A DNA stretch of 23,342 nucleotides, taken from CAYOLL01 sp964404765 [NCBI: uncultured Gemmatimonadota bacterium]. GTDB taxonomy: Bacteria > 4572-55. Where the stretch lies: the NCBI GenBank assembly GCA_964404765.1, contig CAYOLL010000096.1:1-23342 (forward strand), given 5' to 3'. The translations under genes were made by a program, and so were the position numbers. This document shows positions 16,101-22,846 of the stretch, in pieces (position 1 is the first letter of the stretch; each line of letters begins with the position of its first letter). The notes beneath the pieces are model-generated. The model worked only from the letters and a program-made list of their open reading frames with translations, ran no database searches and was not told the DNA's origin.

Positions 16101-17531
16101 ATGGAAACCGCTGCCTTAAAATATATGGGAAAGAAGCTCGCCCAATTGCAGGACGAGTTTCAGATTCAGTATGCGCTGGTTTATTGGGTGGAGCAGGATA
16201 TTTCAGTGGTCTACCCGTCCTATACTAAAATCGACATAAGCCAGTTGTACCACGTTATACAGAAGAGCAGTGAGCATTCGTTTATCAACAAAAGTTTTTT
16301 TCCGGGGAACGCCGAAAGATGTTTGGTTGAGCGAATTGAAGCCGGGGGCAGTTTTGTTGGCTTTGTCGCTATTGCCGGGAGTCCGCGCGCCTTAGAAGTA
16401 AAGTCGCTGAACAAATCGTTGCATGAAGCAAAGCAATTAGCCGCGGTCATCGCTTTATGTGATAAAATTAAGCGCCGCTCGCTCGAAAAATGGAAGCAGG
16501 AGACGATCATGATGGGCGTCGATCCTGCTTTTGTCGCCATGGTTCACCGGCTGGAGCAGCTTACAAACGCCCAAAAGACCATTTTTATCACCGGCGAAAG
16601 CGGCGTGGGCAAAGAAGTTTTTGCTCGTTCGATCTATCTGTTGGGGCAGCGATTTGGCAAGCCCTATGTCTCGGTTAATTGCGGGCAATTCCAGGATGAA
16701 CACCTTCTGATCAGTGAGTTGTTTGGCCACAAACGCGGCAGCTTTACCGGGGCGGCCGCAGATCGCAGAGGCGTATTTGAAACCGCCAATACCGGCGTGA
16801 TTTTTTTGGATGAAGTTGCCGAATTATCTCTTAACGCCCAGAAAATGCTGCTGCGGGTTATTGAATATGGCGAAGTCCGGCCGCTTGGCGCTGAAAAAAC
16901 AATTCATGTTGATGTGCAGATTATTTCGGCGACCCATCGCGGCTTGGAAGATATGATTAGTGATGATAAGTTTCGCGAAGATTTATACTATCGCCTGAAT
17001 GTTTTGCCGTTACAGATTCCGCCTTTGCGGGAGCGACGGGAAGATATTCTCATTCTGCTGGACTATTTTTTAAACAAATTGAATGTAGAAAGAGCGGTTC
17101 AAAAAGAGTATCATCCGAATGTTATCGAATACTTTCAAAATTACTCTTTTCCGGGTAATGTGCGTGAGTTAAAAAATATCGTGGAGACGGGTTTCTGGCT
17201 AAGCAATCAGCATATTATTGCCTTAGATGATATGACCACAAAAATCAAGAGGCTGCGGGGCCGGCGCAACGAAGATGTCTTTATGAAAACGGTTCTGCAG
17301 CACTACGCCCGCATGGTTGAGGAGCAGGAAAGTTTTTGGACGGCGGTGCGGGAACCCTTTCTTAATCGTGACTTAAACCGCCGCGAGGTCAAGGCTATCC
17401 TTACCGAGGGTCTTAAAAAAGCCAGAAATTACAAAGAACTCATCGCTGTTTTTAATGTCGAGCCCCAAGATTACAAGAAATTTTTGAACTTTTTGCAAGA
17501 CCACGATCTCAAGCCGGATTTGGCAACATAA
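16101..17531 (+). CDS. Sigma-54-dependent transcriptional activator without receiver domain
   Basis: A 476-residue bacterial enhancer-binding protein. The N-terminal ~140 residues form a possible GAF-like sensor, with no CheY receiver and no FHA domain. The AAA+ domain (about 145-370) has Walker A GESGVGKE (165-172), the sigma-54-contacting loop as GSFTGA (213-218, Ser for the usual Ala), Walker B GVIFLDE (D237, E238), the arginine-finger region FREDLYYRLNVLPL and FPGNVREL (350-357). The C-terminus has no obvious Fis-type helix-turn-helix. Instead it ends with KKARNYKELIAVFNVEPQDY and KKFLNFL, a tail found in a subset of these activators that may be a divergent HTH. It is 24 bp downstream of the cyclase gene, so likely cotranscribed and responsive to that protein. 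A candidate sigma-54 promoter lies downstream. Confidence 0.93.
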   Translation: METAALKYMGKKLAQLQDEFQIQYALVYWVEQDISVVYPSYTKIDISQLYHVIQKSSEHSFINKSFFPGNAERCLVERIEAGGSFVGFVAIAGSPRALEVKSLNKSLHEAKQLAAVIALCDKIKRRSLEKWKQETIMMGVDPAFVAMVHRLEQLTNAQKTIFITGESGVGKEVFARSIYLLGQRFGKPYVSVNCGQFQDEHLLISELFGHKRGSFTGAAADRRGVFETANTGVIFLDEVAELSLNAQKMLLRVIEYGEVRPLGAEKTIHVDVQIISATHRGLEDMISDDKFREDLYYRLNVLPLQIPPLRERREDILILLDYFLNKLNVERAVQKEYHPNVIEYFQNYSFPGNVRELKNIVETGFWLSNQHIIALDDMTTKIKRLRGRRNEDVFMKTVLQHYARMVEEQESFWTAVREPFLNRDLNRREVKAILTEGLKKARNYKELIAVFNVEPQDYKKFLNFLQDHDLKPDLAT

Positions 17532-17554
17532 TTCTGACTGGGGTCAGAATTATG
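17527..17554. repeat. 12-bp perfect hairpin across the stop codon
   Basis: CATAATTCTGAC (17527-17538) and GTCAGAATTATG (17543-17554) pair perfectly with a TGGG loop. The TAA stop (17529-17531) is inside the left arm. There is no T-run. A partial repeat (GGTCAGAATA) follows at 17564-17573. Confidence 0.75.
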
Positions 17555-17580
17555 TCCGACGCCGGTCAGAATAGCTTAAC

Positions 17581-17613
17581 TTATTTAGCTGATTAGCGTT
17601 AGCGTTTAAATAA
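17581..17613. promoter_or_regulatory. Possible activator-binding palindrome (UAS)
   Basis: TTATTTA (17581-17587) and TAAATAA (17607-17613) are inverted around a TTAGCGTTAGCG core. Its distance of about 140 bp from the candidate sigma-54 promoter fits an enhancer site, but the arms are short and AT-rich, and a terminator lies between. Confidence 0.2.
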
Positions 17614-17626
17614 CATAATTTTTTTC

Positions 17627-17657
17627 AAAAGGCCGGGCATAAATGTCCGGCCTTTTT
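17627..17657 (+). terminator. Rho-independent terminator of the cyclase operon
   Basis: AAAA, then a 10-bp stem GGCCGGGCAT (17631-17640) with ATGTCCGGCC (17643-17652, one G-T wobble), then TTTTTCTTTTT. The A-run on the left means it could also work on the minus strand. Confidence 0.85.
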
Positions 17658-17747
17658 CTTTTTCCGGAGATGACACCGCGCTCGAAATAGACCCGTAATT
17701 TGTTTACCTATAATATTTTATACGCTTATGCCCTTGTGGCTAAAATC

Positions 17748-17762
17748 CGGCACCGTTTTTGT
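17748..17762 (+). promoter_or_regulatory. Candidate sigma-54 (-24/-12) promoter
   Basis: CGGCACCGTTTTTGT matches the YTGGCACG-N4-TTGCW consensus at GGCAC and TTG with correct spacing; the final base is T rather than C, so it is not a perfect site. It lies 80 bases before the ATG at 17843 and just downstream of a sigma-54 activator gene. A lone TATAAT at 17709-17714 has no good -35 partner and is the main alternative. Confidence 0.45.
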
Positions 17763-17842
17763 TATACAAATACTCAGACATAACATGTCAATAGAAGCTG
17801 AGTCGCTGATGTAAAAACAAACTCTTTGGAAAGGGGATTCAA

Positions 17843-18691
17843 ATGAAAAAGCTTAAAATAACTGCTGAATCGATGCTGATTGTCCTGTTGCTGATCGCTT
17901 CGCCGGCTACATCGTTATATGCTGAAGCTACGAATCATTATCGGGACAATAACCTGTGGGATGGCGCACAAATTGACATAAACGATGCTAAAGACAATGA
18001 TGTCGCCGATTTGACAATTTCTGCCGGTGTTTATCAAGGCTGGGCCGGTTTGACCGCAGTGGTTGTTAAAAATGCGCACCCGGATTTTGGCGATGCTGCC
18101 GGTTTTTGGTGGAATCTGCATACGCAAGGCAATGTGGATTGGCGCGGCACTTTGACCCTGTATTATAATGAAAACGATTTGAACGGTATTCCGGAAAATG
18201 AGTTGACACTAAATCATTACAACGGGACAACTTGGGTCAATATGGGCGGCGTTATCAACACCAATGCCAATACGATTTCTGTCGAAGTGGGCAAAGATGA
18301 CTTTTCGCCTTATGTGGTCAGCCGTATCATTCCGCCGAGCATTATCGCTCCTGTGGATGAGCCGACCTCGTTGAAAAGCACGGGAAAAGCGACGATTGCC
18401 GAAACGCAAAAAATGAACTTGAGTGTTGTCGCCTACCCGAACCCCTTTAGCGAACGGACGACCATCTCTTTCACACTAAACGCCACGGAAAATGTATCAC
18501 TGGCCGTGTATGACATGAGCGGCCGCTTAGTCAGGAACTTGCTGACCAACGCCTCGTATGCCGACGGTGTGCACCAGATCACCTGGGATGGCACTTCAAA
18601 TGCCGGAACACGCGTCAGCAACGGCGTCTACCTGTATCAACTACAAGCGGGCAGCCGGTTGCAAACCGAGCGAATGATGATGACCCGTTAA
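17843..18691 (+). CDS. Secreted protein with type IX secretion sorting domain
   Basis: This 282-residue protein has a signal peptide (about residues 1-27), a beta-rich middle domain of unknown function and a C-terminal sorting/FlgD-Ig-like domain (about 194-282). The sorting domain has its usual landmarks: YPNPF (198-202), TTISFTL, VSLAVYDMSGRLVRNL, GVHQITWDG and NGVYLYQLQAG. In bacteria with a type IX system such proteins cross the outer membrane and are anchored or released at the surface. The middle segment, with ENELTLNHYNGTTWVNMGG and ISVEVGKDDFSPYVV, looks like an extracellular beta-sandwich and contains no catalytic motif I know. AAAGGGG lies close before the ATG. It is monocistronic, with a terminator at 18725-18758, and may be driven by sigma-54. 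Confidence 0.9.
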   Translation: MKKLKITAESMLIVLLLIASPATSLYAEATNHYRDNNLWDGAQIDINDAKDNDVADLTISAGVYQGWAGLTAVVVKNAHPDFGDAAGFWWNLHTQGNVDWRGTLTLYYNENDLNGIPENELTLNHYNGTTWVNMGGVINTNANTISVEVGKDDFSPYVVSRIIPPSIIAPVDEPTSLKSTGKATIAETQKMNLSVVAYPNPFSERTTISFTLNATENVSLAVYDMSGRLVRNLLTNASYADGVHQITWDGTSNAGTRVSNGVYLYQLQAGSRLQTERMMMTR

Positions 18692-18724
18692 ATAAATATA
18701 GCCTCCCTTTCCTCCCTTCATCAC

Positions 18725-18758
18725 ACGCGCAGTGTTGTAAAAGACACTGTGCGTTTTT
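18725..18758 (+). terminator. Rho-independent terminator of the sorting-domain protein gene
   Basis: An 11-bp stem ACGCGCAGTGT (18725-18735) pairs with ACACTGTGCGT (18744-18754, one G-T wobble) and is followed by TTTT. It lies 33 bp past the stop codon. Confidence 0.88.
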
Positions 18759-18791
18759 CATTTGGGGGAACAGCGCTCGTTTTAAAAACCC

Positions 18792-18819
18792 TTGACAATC
18801 CGCCAAAACCGTATAAATT
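18792..18819 (+). promoter_or_regulatory. Sigma-70 promoter of the pyrimidine operon
   Basis: TTGACA (18792-18797), a 16-base spacer and TAAATT (18814-18819); an overlapping TATAAA at 18812 would leave only 14 bases. It lies about 30 bases upstream of the PyrR-binding hairpin. Confidence 0.65.
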
Positions 18820-18850
18820 AGCCGCCGTTTGATAAATTTGTCCTTTTAAA

Positions 18851-18964
18851 ACCGATCCGGCGAGGTCGGCAAGGGATGCACATCATGAAACGACGATTCT
18901 TTTCGACATATAAATTTGAGCTATGCCCATTTGCGCCCCGCCGGGGTTGTGGATGGGCTTTTTT
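18851..18964 (+). promoter_or_regulatory. PyrR-binding attenuator leader
   Basis: The segment GATCCGGCGAGGTC (18854-18867) fits the PyrR binding-loop consensus ARUCCNGNGAGGYU except at its first and last bases, where the A-U pair is replaced by G-C, a compensatory change. It is extended by a CCGA/TCGG stem (18852-18855, 18866-18869) and followed by GCAAGGG, also usual for these leaders. About 55 bases later comes an intrinsic terminator (18925-18964). By the known mechanism, UMP-bound PyrR stabilises this hairpin, prevents the antiterminator and lets the terminator form. The antiterminator pairing could not be resolved by eye. pyrR, pyrB and pyrC lie downstream, but two lipoprotein genes come between. 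Confidence 0.8.
18925..18964 (+). terminator. Attenuator terminator in the pyr leader
   Basis: The base stem GCCCAT (18925-18930) pairs with ATGGGC (18953-18958). An inner CCCC/GGGG stem (18936-18939 with 18943-18946) sits above an internal loop. TTTTTT follows (18959-18964). Confidence 0.75.
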
Positions 18965-18988
18965 ATTTTCGGCGGCGTACAAATTTCA

Positions 18989-19054
18989 GGAGTGCAAAAT
19001 TTTTAATTTTGCGTTCCGACCTCGAAATTTCGCAAAAATAAATTTTTGCACTCC
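18989..19054. repeat. Double-hairpin element with GGAGTGCAAAA ends
   Basis: The outer ends GGAGTGCAAAA (18989-18999) and TTTTGCACTCC (19044-19054) are perfect inverted repeats. Inside are the hairpins GCAAAATT/AATTTTGC and GCAAAAAT/ATTTTTGC. It occupies the space between the pyr attenuator and the first lipoprotein gene. A single half-element with the same sequence lies at 20044-20066. Confidence 0.7.
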
Positions 19055-19075
19055 ATCTTATCGAAAGGAAGCGTT

Positions 19076-19546
19076 ATGCTCAAGCGCTTTATTTGTCTCA
19101 TTTTGATTGCCGCGCTGCCAGCCTTGCAAACCGGCTGTATCACCGTAAATCCCAAGCGACTCAGCATAACGTCCGACGCTAATATTGGGATCAAGCCTCC
19201 GCTTGCCGCCGGTGTAACGGAAGCGCTTCGGCAAAAATTTGAAGCTGCGGCTCAGGGCAAAACGCCGCTGGTCATCAAAACAAAGGGTGGCGCAACCTAC
19301 GAAGTCGCCGCGTACACCGTCGAAAATGGCACACTTACCGGTCATCTGAGCGATCCAAAACAGACCTACATCGCTCTACCGTTGAGCCATATTGCCAAAG
19401 TCAACGGGCAAAAAATTCAAGGCGGGTTGGGTGACACCGAGACAAAATTGCTATTGGCAGTCATAGGCATTCCGGTTACGATTGTAGTTTTGAAGTACTT
19501 GGCCGAGAGCCTCGTTGGCGCCGCCGGAACCGGGTGGGCACAGTAG
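19076..19546 (+). CDS. Small lipoprotein in the pyrimidine operon, paralog 1
   Basis: This 156-residue protein starts MLKRFICLILIAALPALQTGC, a signal ending in a probable lipidated cysteine (Cys21). A short domain follows: KTPLVIKTKGGATYEVAAYT, then TLTGHLSDPKQTYIALPLSHIAKVNG. That pattern (V.T..G..Y....Y....G.L.G......I.L..I..V) suggests a small beta-barrel. A hydrophobic C-terminal helix (LLLAVIGIPVTIVVLKYLA) comes next. I know no family for it. It is clearly paralogous to the next gene over the signal, the beta domain and the ribosome-site region. AAGGAAG precedes the ATG at 19076. It lies between the PyrR attenuator and pyrR, so it should be pyrimidine-regulated if no other promoter intervenes. 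Confidence 0.82.
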   Translation: MLKRFICLILIAALPALQTGCITVNPKRLSITSDANIGIKPPLAAGVTEALRQKFEAAAQGKTPLVIKTKGGATYEVAAYTVENGTLTGHLSDPKQTYIALPLSHIAKVNGQKIQGGLGDTETKLLLAVIGIPVTIVVLKYLAESLVGAAGTGWAQ

Positions 19547-19632
19547 TATGAATCAAAAGTATGTCAGAATTTTATCCACGCATATACGTGTGTTTTCCGC
19601 GTTCTATTTTTCTCTTATCGAAAGGAGGCGAT

Positions 19633-20016
19633 ATGTTCAAACGGCTCATCTGCCTGATTCTCATCACGGCGTTGTTGGTTTCGCAAACCGGTTGCGCTGT
19701 GACTACGCCAAAGCAACTTCGAGAAAATTTTGATATATCGGCCAAAAAGAAAACGCCAATCGTTGTGATCACAACAACCGGCCAAGAATATGAGTTGAAT
19801 TCGTATACCATTGAGAAAGGTTATCTTGTCGGAAAATTCGGCCCGGCCGATGGCACCCTTCGCGTGCCGTTGCATTACATCAAAACCGTCAATGGAACCA
19901 AAATTACCAATCCGATAAATTGGCCCTTAACCATAGGTTGTGTGACGCTGAGTCTTGCCGGAATCGGAGGGCTCGCTTTTTATATTATCATGAGCAATGC
20001 TGAAATTGGTTACTAA
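19633..20016 (+). CDS. Small lipoprotein in the pyrimidine operon, paralog 2
   Basis: This 127-residue protein is a relative of the preceding gene product: MFKRLICLILITALLVSQTGC (Cys21), then KKTPIVVITTTGQEYELNSY and GYLVGKFGPADGTLRVPLHYI with KTVNGTKI. It ends with a hydrophobic segment (LTIGCVTLSLAGIGGLAFYIIM). It lacks about 20 residues between the signal and the beta domain compared with paralog 1. The ATG at 19633 has AAAGGAGG close upstream, within sequence (TTATCGAAAGGA.GCG) nearly identical to that before paralog 1, so the duplication included the translation start region. Function is unknown. pyrR begins 75 bp downstream. Confidence 0.82.
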   Translation: MFKRLICLILITALLVSQTGCAVTTPKQLRENFDISAKKKTPIVVITTTGQEYELNSYTIEKGYLVGKFGPADGTLRVPLHYIKTVNGTKITNPINWPLTIGCVTLSLAGIGGLAFYIIMSNAEIGY

Positions 20017-20043
20017 TCGTATTTGTCAATTCACAGGAATTCC

Positions 20044-20066
20044 GCAAAAATGAATTTTTGCACTCC
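20044..20066. repeat. Palindromic half-element upstream of pyrR
   Basis: GCAAAAAT-GA-ATTTTTGC followed by ACTCC. It matches the right half of the doublet at 18989-19054 with one base changed, and lies 25 bp before the pyrR start. There is no T-run, so it is not an obvious terminator. Confidence 0.65.
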
Positions 20067-20091
20067 GGATCACTTTTAACAAGGAGCATTC

Positions 20092-20628
20092 ATGTCCGAA
20101 ACGATCATTATGGATTCAAAAGCGATGCACCGGGCCTTAGTCCGGATTGCCCACGAGATTGTGGAGCGCAATCACGGCACGAAAGACCTGGCCATCATCG
20201 GCATCAAGCGCCGGGGCGACCATTTGGGCCGGCGGGTGCAGGGTTACATCAAGGATATCGAGGGCGTCAGCGTGCCGTTCGGGGCGATGGACATCGCCTT
20301 GTATCGGGACGATTTTCAGAAAGGCCGCCATCAGCCGATTATTCACCAGACGGTGATCAATTTTGATATCAGCGGCAAGATTATCGTGCTGGTGGATGAC
20401 GTGTTGTATACCGGGCGCACCATCCGCGCCGCGCTGAGCGAGCTGATTGACTTTGGCCGCCCGCGCGAAATTCAATTGGCCGTGCTGGTCGACCGCGGCC
20501 ACCGTGAAGTGCCCATTCGCGCCGATTATGTCGGCAAAAATATTCCGACCCAAAAGACGGATAATGTGACCGTCCGGGTTAAAGAAATCGACACGGAAGA
20601 CCTGGTTAAACTGGAGGTGAAGGCATGA
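20092..20628 (+). CDS. pyrR: PyrR, pyrimidine operon attenuation regulator / uracil phosphoribosyltransferase
   Basis: A 178-residue member of the type I phosphoribosyltransferase fold. PyrR senses UMP, binds pyr leader RNA to promote termination, and also has uracil phosphoribosyltransferase activity in many species. The PRPP-binding motif VLVDDVLYTGRT (99-110) is intact, together with IIGIKRRGDHLGRR (35-48), MDIALYRDDF and the C-terminal KTDNVTVRVKEIDTEDLVKL. The length is normal. AAGGAG lies six bases before the ATG. Its stop overlaps the pyrB start as ATGA, so the two are probably translationally coupled. Its presumed RNA target is the hairpin at 18852-18869, and no second PyrR loop appears immediately upstream of pyrR. 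Confidence 0.97.
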   Translation: MSETIIMDSKAMHRALVRIAHEIVERNHGTKDLAIIGIKRRGDHLGRRVQGYIKDIEGVSVPFGAMDIALYRDDFQKGRHQPIIHQTVINFDISGKIIVLVDDVLYTGRTIRAALSELIDFGRPREIQLAVLVDRGHREVPIRADYVGKNIPTQKTDNVTVRVKEIDTEDLVKLEVKA

Positions 20629-21566
20629 GCGACGAATTCCCCACCGCCCGGCTGAGTCAGCGCAGTCTGCTGGACTTGTGCTATCTCAGCGCGGACGACA
20701 TTCATTTGATCCTGGATACGGCCAAAAGTATGCTGGAAGTGATGAATCGCCCGGTCAAAAAAGTGCCGACGCTGCGCGGCCTGACCGTGGTCAACCTGTT
20801 TTTCGAAAACAGCACCCGGACGCGCATCTCGTTTGAATTGGCGGCCAAACGCCTGAGCGCCGATGTGCTGAACTTTTCGGCCAGCACCAGCAGCGTCAAC
20901 AAAGGTGAGACGCTGATCGACACGGTCAAAAACATTGAAGCCATGGCCGTGGACATGTACATCATGCGCCATTCCTGCACCGGCGCGCCGCACTTTATGA
21001 GCAAGCACGTCAAAGGCCCGGTCATCAACGCCGGCGACGGGACGAACGCTCACCCGACGCAAGCGCTGCTGGACATTGCCACCATCCAGGAAAAGCTGGG
21101 CACGGTGGAAGGCAAGCGCGTCACCATTGTCGGCGATATCCTCAACAGCCGCGTAGCCCGCTCCAACATCTACGGCCTGCTGAAATTGGGGGCCAAAGTG
21201 GCGGTCTGCGGCCCGGCTACGCTGATTCCGGCCCATATCGACCGGATGGGCGTCAAGGTCTATACCAGCATTGACGAGGCTATTCAGAACTCGGACGTGC
21301 TCAACATTTTGCGGATTCAACTGGAGCGGCAGCAGGGCGCACCGTTCCCCGGCGTCCGCGAGTATGCTTTGCTCTACGGCGTGACCCGGCAGCGGCTGGC
21401 CAAAGCCAATCATGATATTTTGATCATGCATCCGGGGCCAATCAACCGCGGCGTGGAGATCGAGCCGGAAGTCGCCGACGGGCCGTATTCGGTGATTCTC
21501 AAACAAGTGACCAATGGCGTGGCCGTGCGCATGGCCGTGCTTTACCTGATCGCGGGAGGAATGTAA
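20625..21566 (+). CDS. pyrB: Aspartate carbamoyltransferase catalytic subunit
   Basis: This 313-residue enzyme condenses carbamoyl phosphate with aspartate to carbamoyl aspartate, the second step of pyrimidine synthesis. The carbamoyl-phosphate site FFENSTRTRISFE (59-71), HPTQALLD (143-150), the GDILNSRVARSN segment and MHPGPINRG (268-276) are all intact. The length is typical of the catalytic chain. No regulatory pyrI is present, which with a PyrR-controlled operon and an adjacent dihydroorotase suggests the unregulated or PyrC-associated type. The start overlaps the pyrR stop by four bases. pyrC begins one base after the pyrB stop. Confidence 0.98.
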   Translation: MSDEFPTARLSQRSLLDLCYLSADDIHLILDTAKSMLEVMNRPVKKVPTLRGLTVVNLFFENSTRTRISFELAAKRLSADVLNFSASTSSVNKGETLIDTVKNIEAMAVDMYIMRHSCTGAPHFMSKHVKGPVINAGDGTNAHPTQALLDIATIQEKLGTVEGKRVTIVGDILNSRVARSNIYGLLKLGAKVAVCGPATLIPAHIDRMGVKVYTSIDEAIQNSDVLNILRIQLERQQGAPFPGVREYALLYGVTRQRLAKANHDILIMHPGPINRGVEIEPEVADGPYSVILKQVTNGVAVRMAVLYLIAGGM

Positions 21567-21567
21567 G

Positions 21568-22839
21568 ATGAACGTAACGCGAATTCGCGGCGGCCGGGTG
21601 ATCGATCCGGCCAACCGCATGGACGAAGTGCGTGACCTGTGGCTTGTTGATGATAAGATTGCCCTGACCCATCCCCAACAGGACGAAGAAACGGTGATCG
21701 AGGCCGGCGGGCTGGTGGTCGCGCCCGGTCTGCTCGACATCCATGTCCATTTTCGGGAGCCGGGCCAGGAAGGCAAGGAGACGATCAAGAGCGGCAGCCG
21801 GGCGGCTGTGGCCGGCGGTTTTACAACTGTGGCCTGTATGCCCAATACCGAACCGGCCATTGACACGCGCGATACCGTGCGCTTTGTGCTGGATCGGGCC
21901 AAAGAGGCCGATTTGTGCCGGGTTTTTCCCATCGGCGCGATGACCAAAGAGCGCAAGGGCAAGCAAATGGCCGAAATCGGCGACCTGGTGCTGGCCGGCG
22001 TGGTGGCCGTTTCCGACGACGGCAACTGCCTGATGGACAGCGGCCTGATGCGCTGGATCATGCAGTATTCCAAGATGTTCAACATCGCGGTCATTCAACA
22101 TGCCGAGGATCACAATCTGACCGGCAACGGCGTGGTGCACGAAGGTCTGGCGGCCACGGAAATGGGCTATCGCGGCATGCCCGGCGTGGCCGAAGACATC
22201 ATTGTCGCCCGCGACATTATGCTGACCGAGGTGACCGGCTGCCATCTGCATGTGGCCCATGTTTCCACGGCGCGCTCGGTGGAGCTGATTCGCCAGGCCA
22301 AGCAGCGCGGCTTGCCCGTCACTACCGAAGTGACGCCGCATCACTTTACGCTGACCGACGAAGCTATCCGCACGTATGATACCAATATGAAGATGAAGCC
22401 GCCGCTGCGTTCCGCCGAAGACGTGGCCGCGCTTAAGGCCGGCTTGATCGACGGCACGATCGACTGCATTGTGACCGATCACGCCCCACACGCCTCGCAC
22501 GAAAAGTTTGTGGAGTTTGACTTTGCGCCGTTCGGCATCACCGGGCTGGAAACATCGCTGGGTCTGGTCATGCGCGAGTTGGTCAAGCCGGGCCTGCTGT
22601 CGCTCAATCAGGCCATCGCCCTGATGACCCATCAACCGGCGCAGATCATCCGCCAACCGTTGGGCACGCTGTCTGACGGCGCGCCGGCCGATGTGACGAT
22701 CTTTGACCCCAACGCCGAATGGGTTGTGGACGCCGATAAGATGTACTCCAAAGCGCACAATACGCCTTTTGGCGGCTGGACGTTGTATGGCAAGATCGCG
22801 AAGACAATTGTGGGCGGGAAGGTGAAGTTTCCGTTTTAA
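21568..22839 (+). CDS. pyrC: Dihydroorotase, class I type
   Basis: This 423-residue amidohydrolase converts carbamoyl aspartate to dihydroorotate, the third step of the pathway. The metal-binding signature DIHVHFREPG (57-66; His59, His61) is followed by GGFTTVACMPNT, SDDG (149-152), HAEDHNLTG, the metal-ligand region HVSTARSV and Asp304 in VTDHAPHA. The SDDG segment and the length resemble the Aquifex-like class I enzymes that associate with aspartate carbamoyltransferase. The start codon lies one base after the pyrB stop, with GGGAGGAATG of the pyrB end serving as ribosome site. The operon's palindromic elements and terminator follow. Confidence 0.98.
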   Translation: MNVTRIRGGRVIDPANRMDEVRDLWLVDDKIALTHPQQDEETVIEAGGLVVAPGLLDIHVHFREPGQEGKETIKSGSRAAVAGGFTTVACMPNTEPAIDTRDTVRFVLDRAKEADLCRVFPIGAMTKERKGKQMAEIGDLVLAGVVAVSDDGNCLMDSGLMRWIMQYSKMFNIAVIQHAEDHNLTGNGVVHEGLAATEMGYRGMPGVAEDIIVARDIMLTEVTGCHLHVAHVSTARSVELIRQAKQRGLPVTTEVTPHHFTLTDEAIRTYDTNMKMKPPLRSAEDVAALKAGLIDGTIDCIVTDHAPHASHEKFVEFDFAPFGITGLETSLGLVMRELVKPGLLSLNQAIALMTHQPAQIIRQPLGTLSDGAPADVTIFDPNAEWVVDADKMYSKAHNTPFGGWTLYGKIAKTIVGGKVKFPF

Positions 22840-22846
22840 TGCAGGA

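Noticed and set aside
18876-19106. Short frame in the pyr leader that could encode a leader peptide (as in enteric pyrBI)
   Set aside because: The same stretch fits a PyrR loop plus terminator, and pyrR itself is in the operon. The peptide frame runs through the terminator, the double hairpin and into the first lipoprotein gene.
20526-22094. 522-codon open frame on the minus strand across pyrB and pyrC
   Set aside because: It is antisense to three well-identified enzymes with intact motifs. The composition is a shadow of GC-rich codons and no domain is recognisable.
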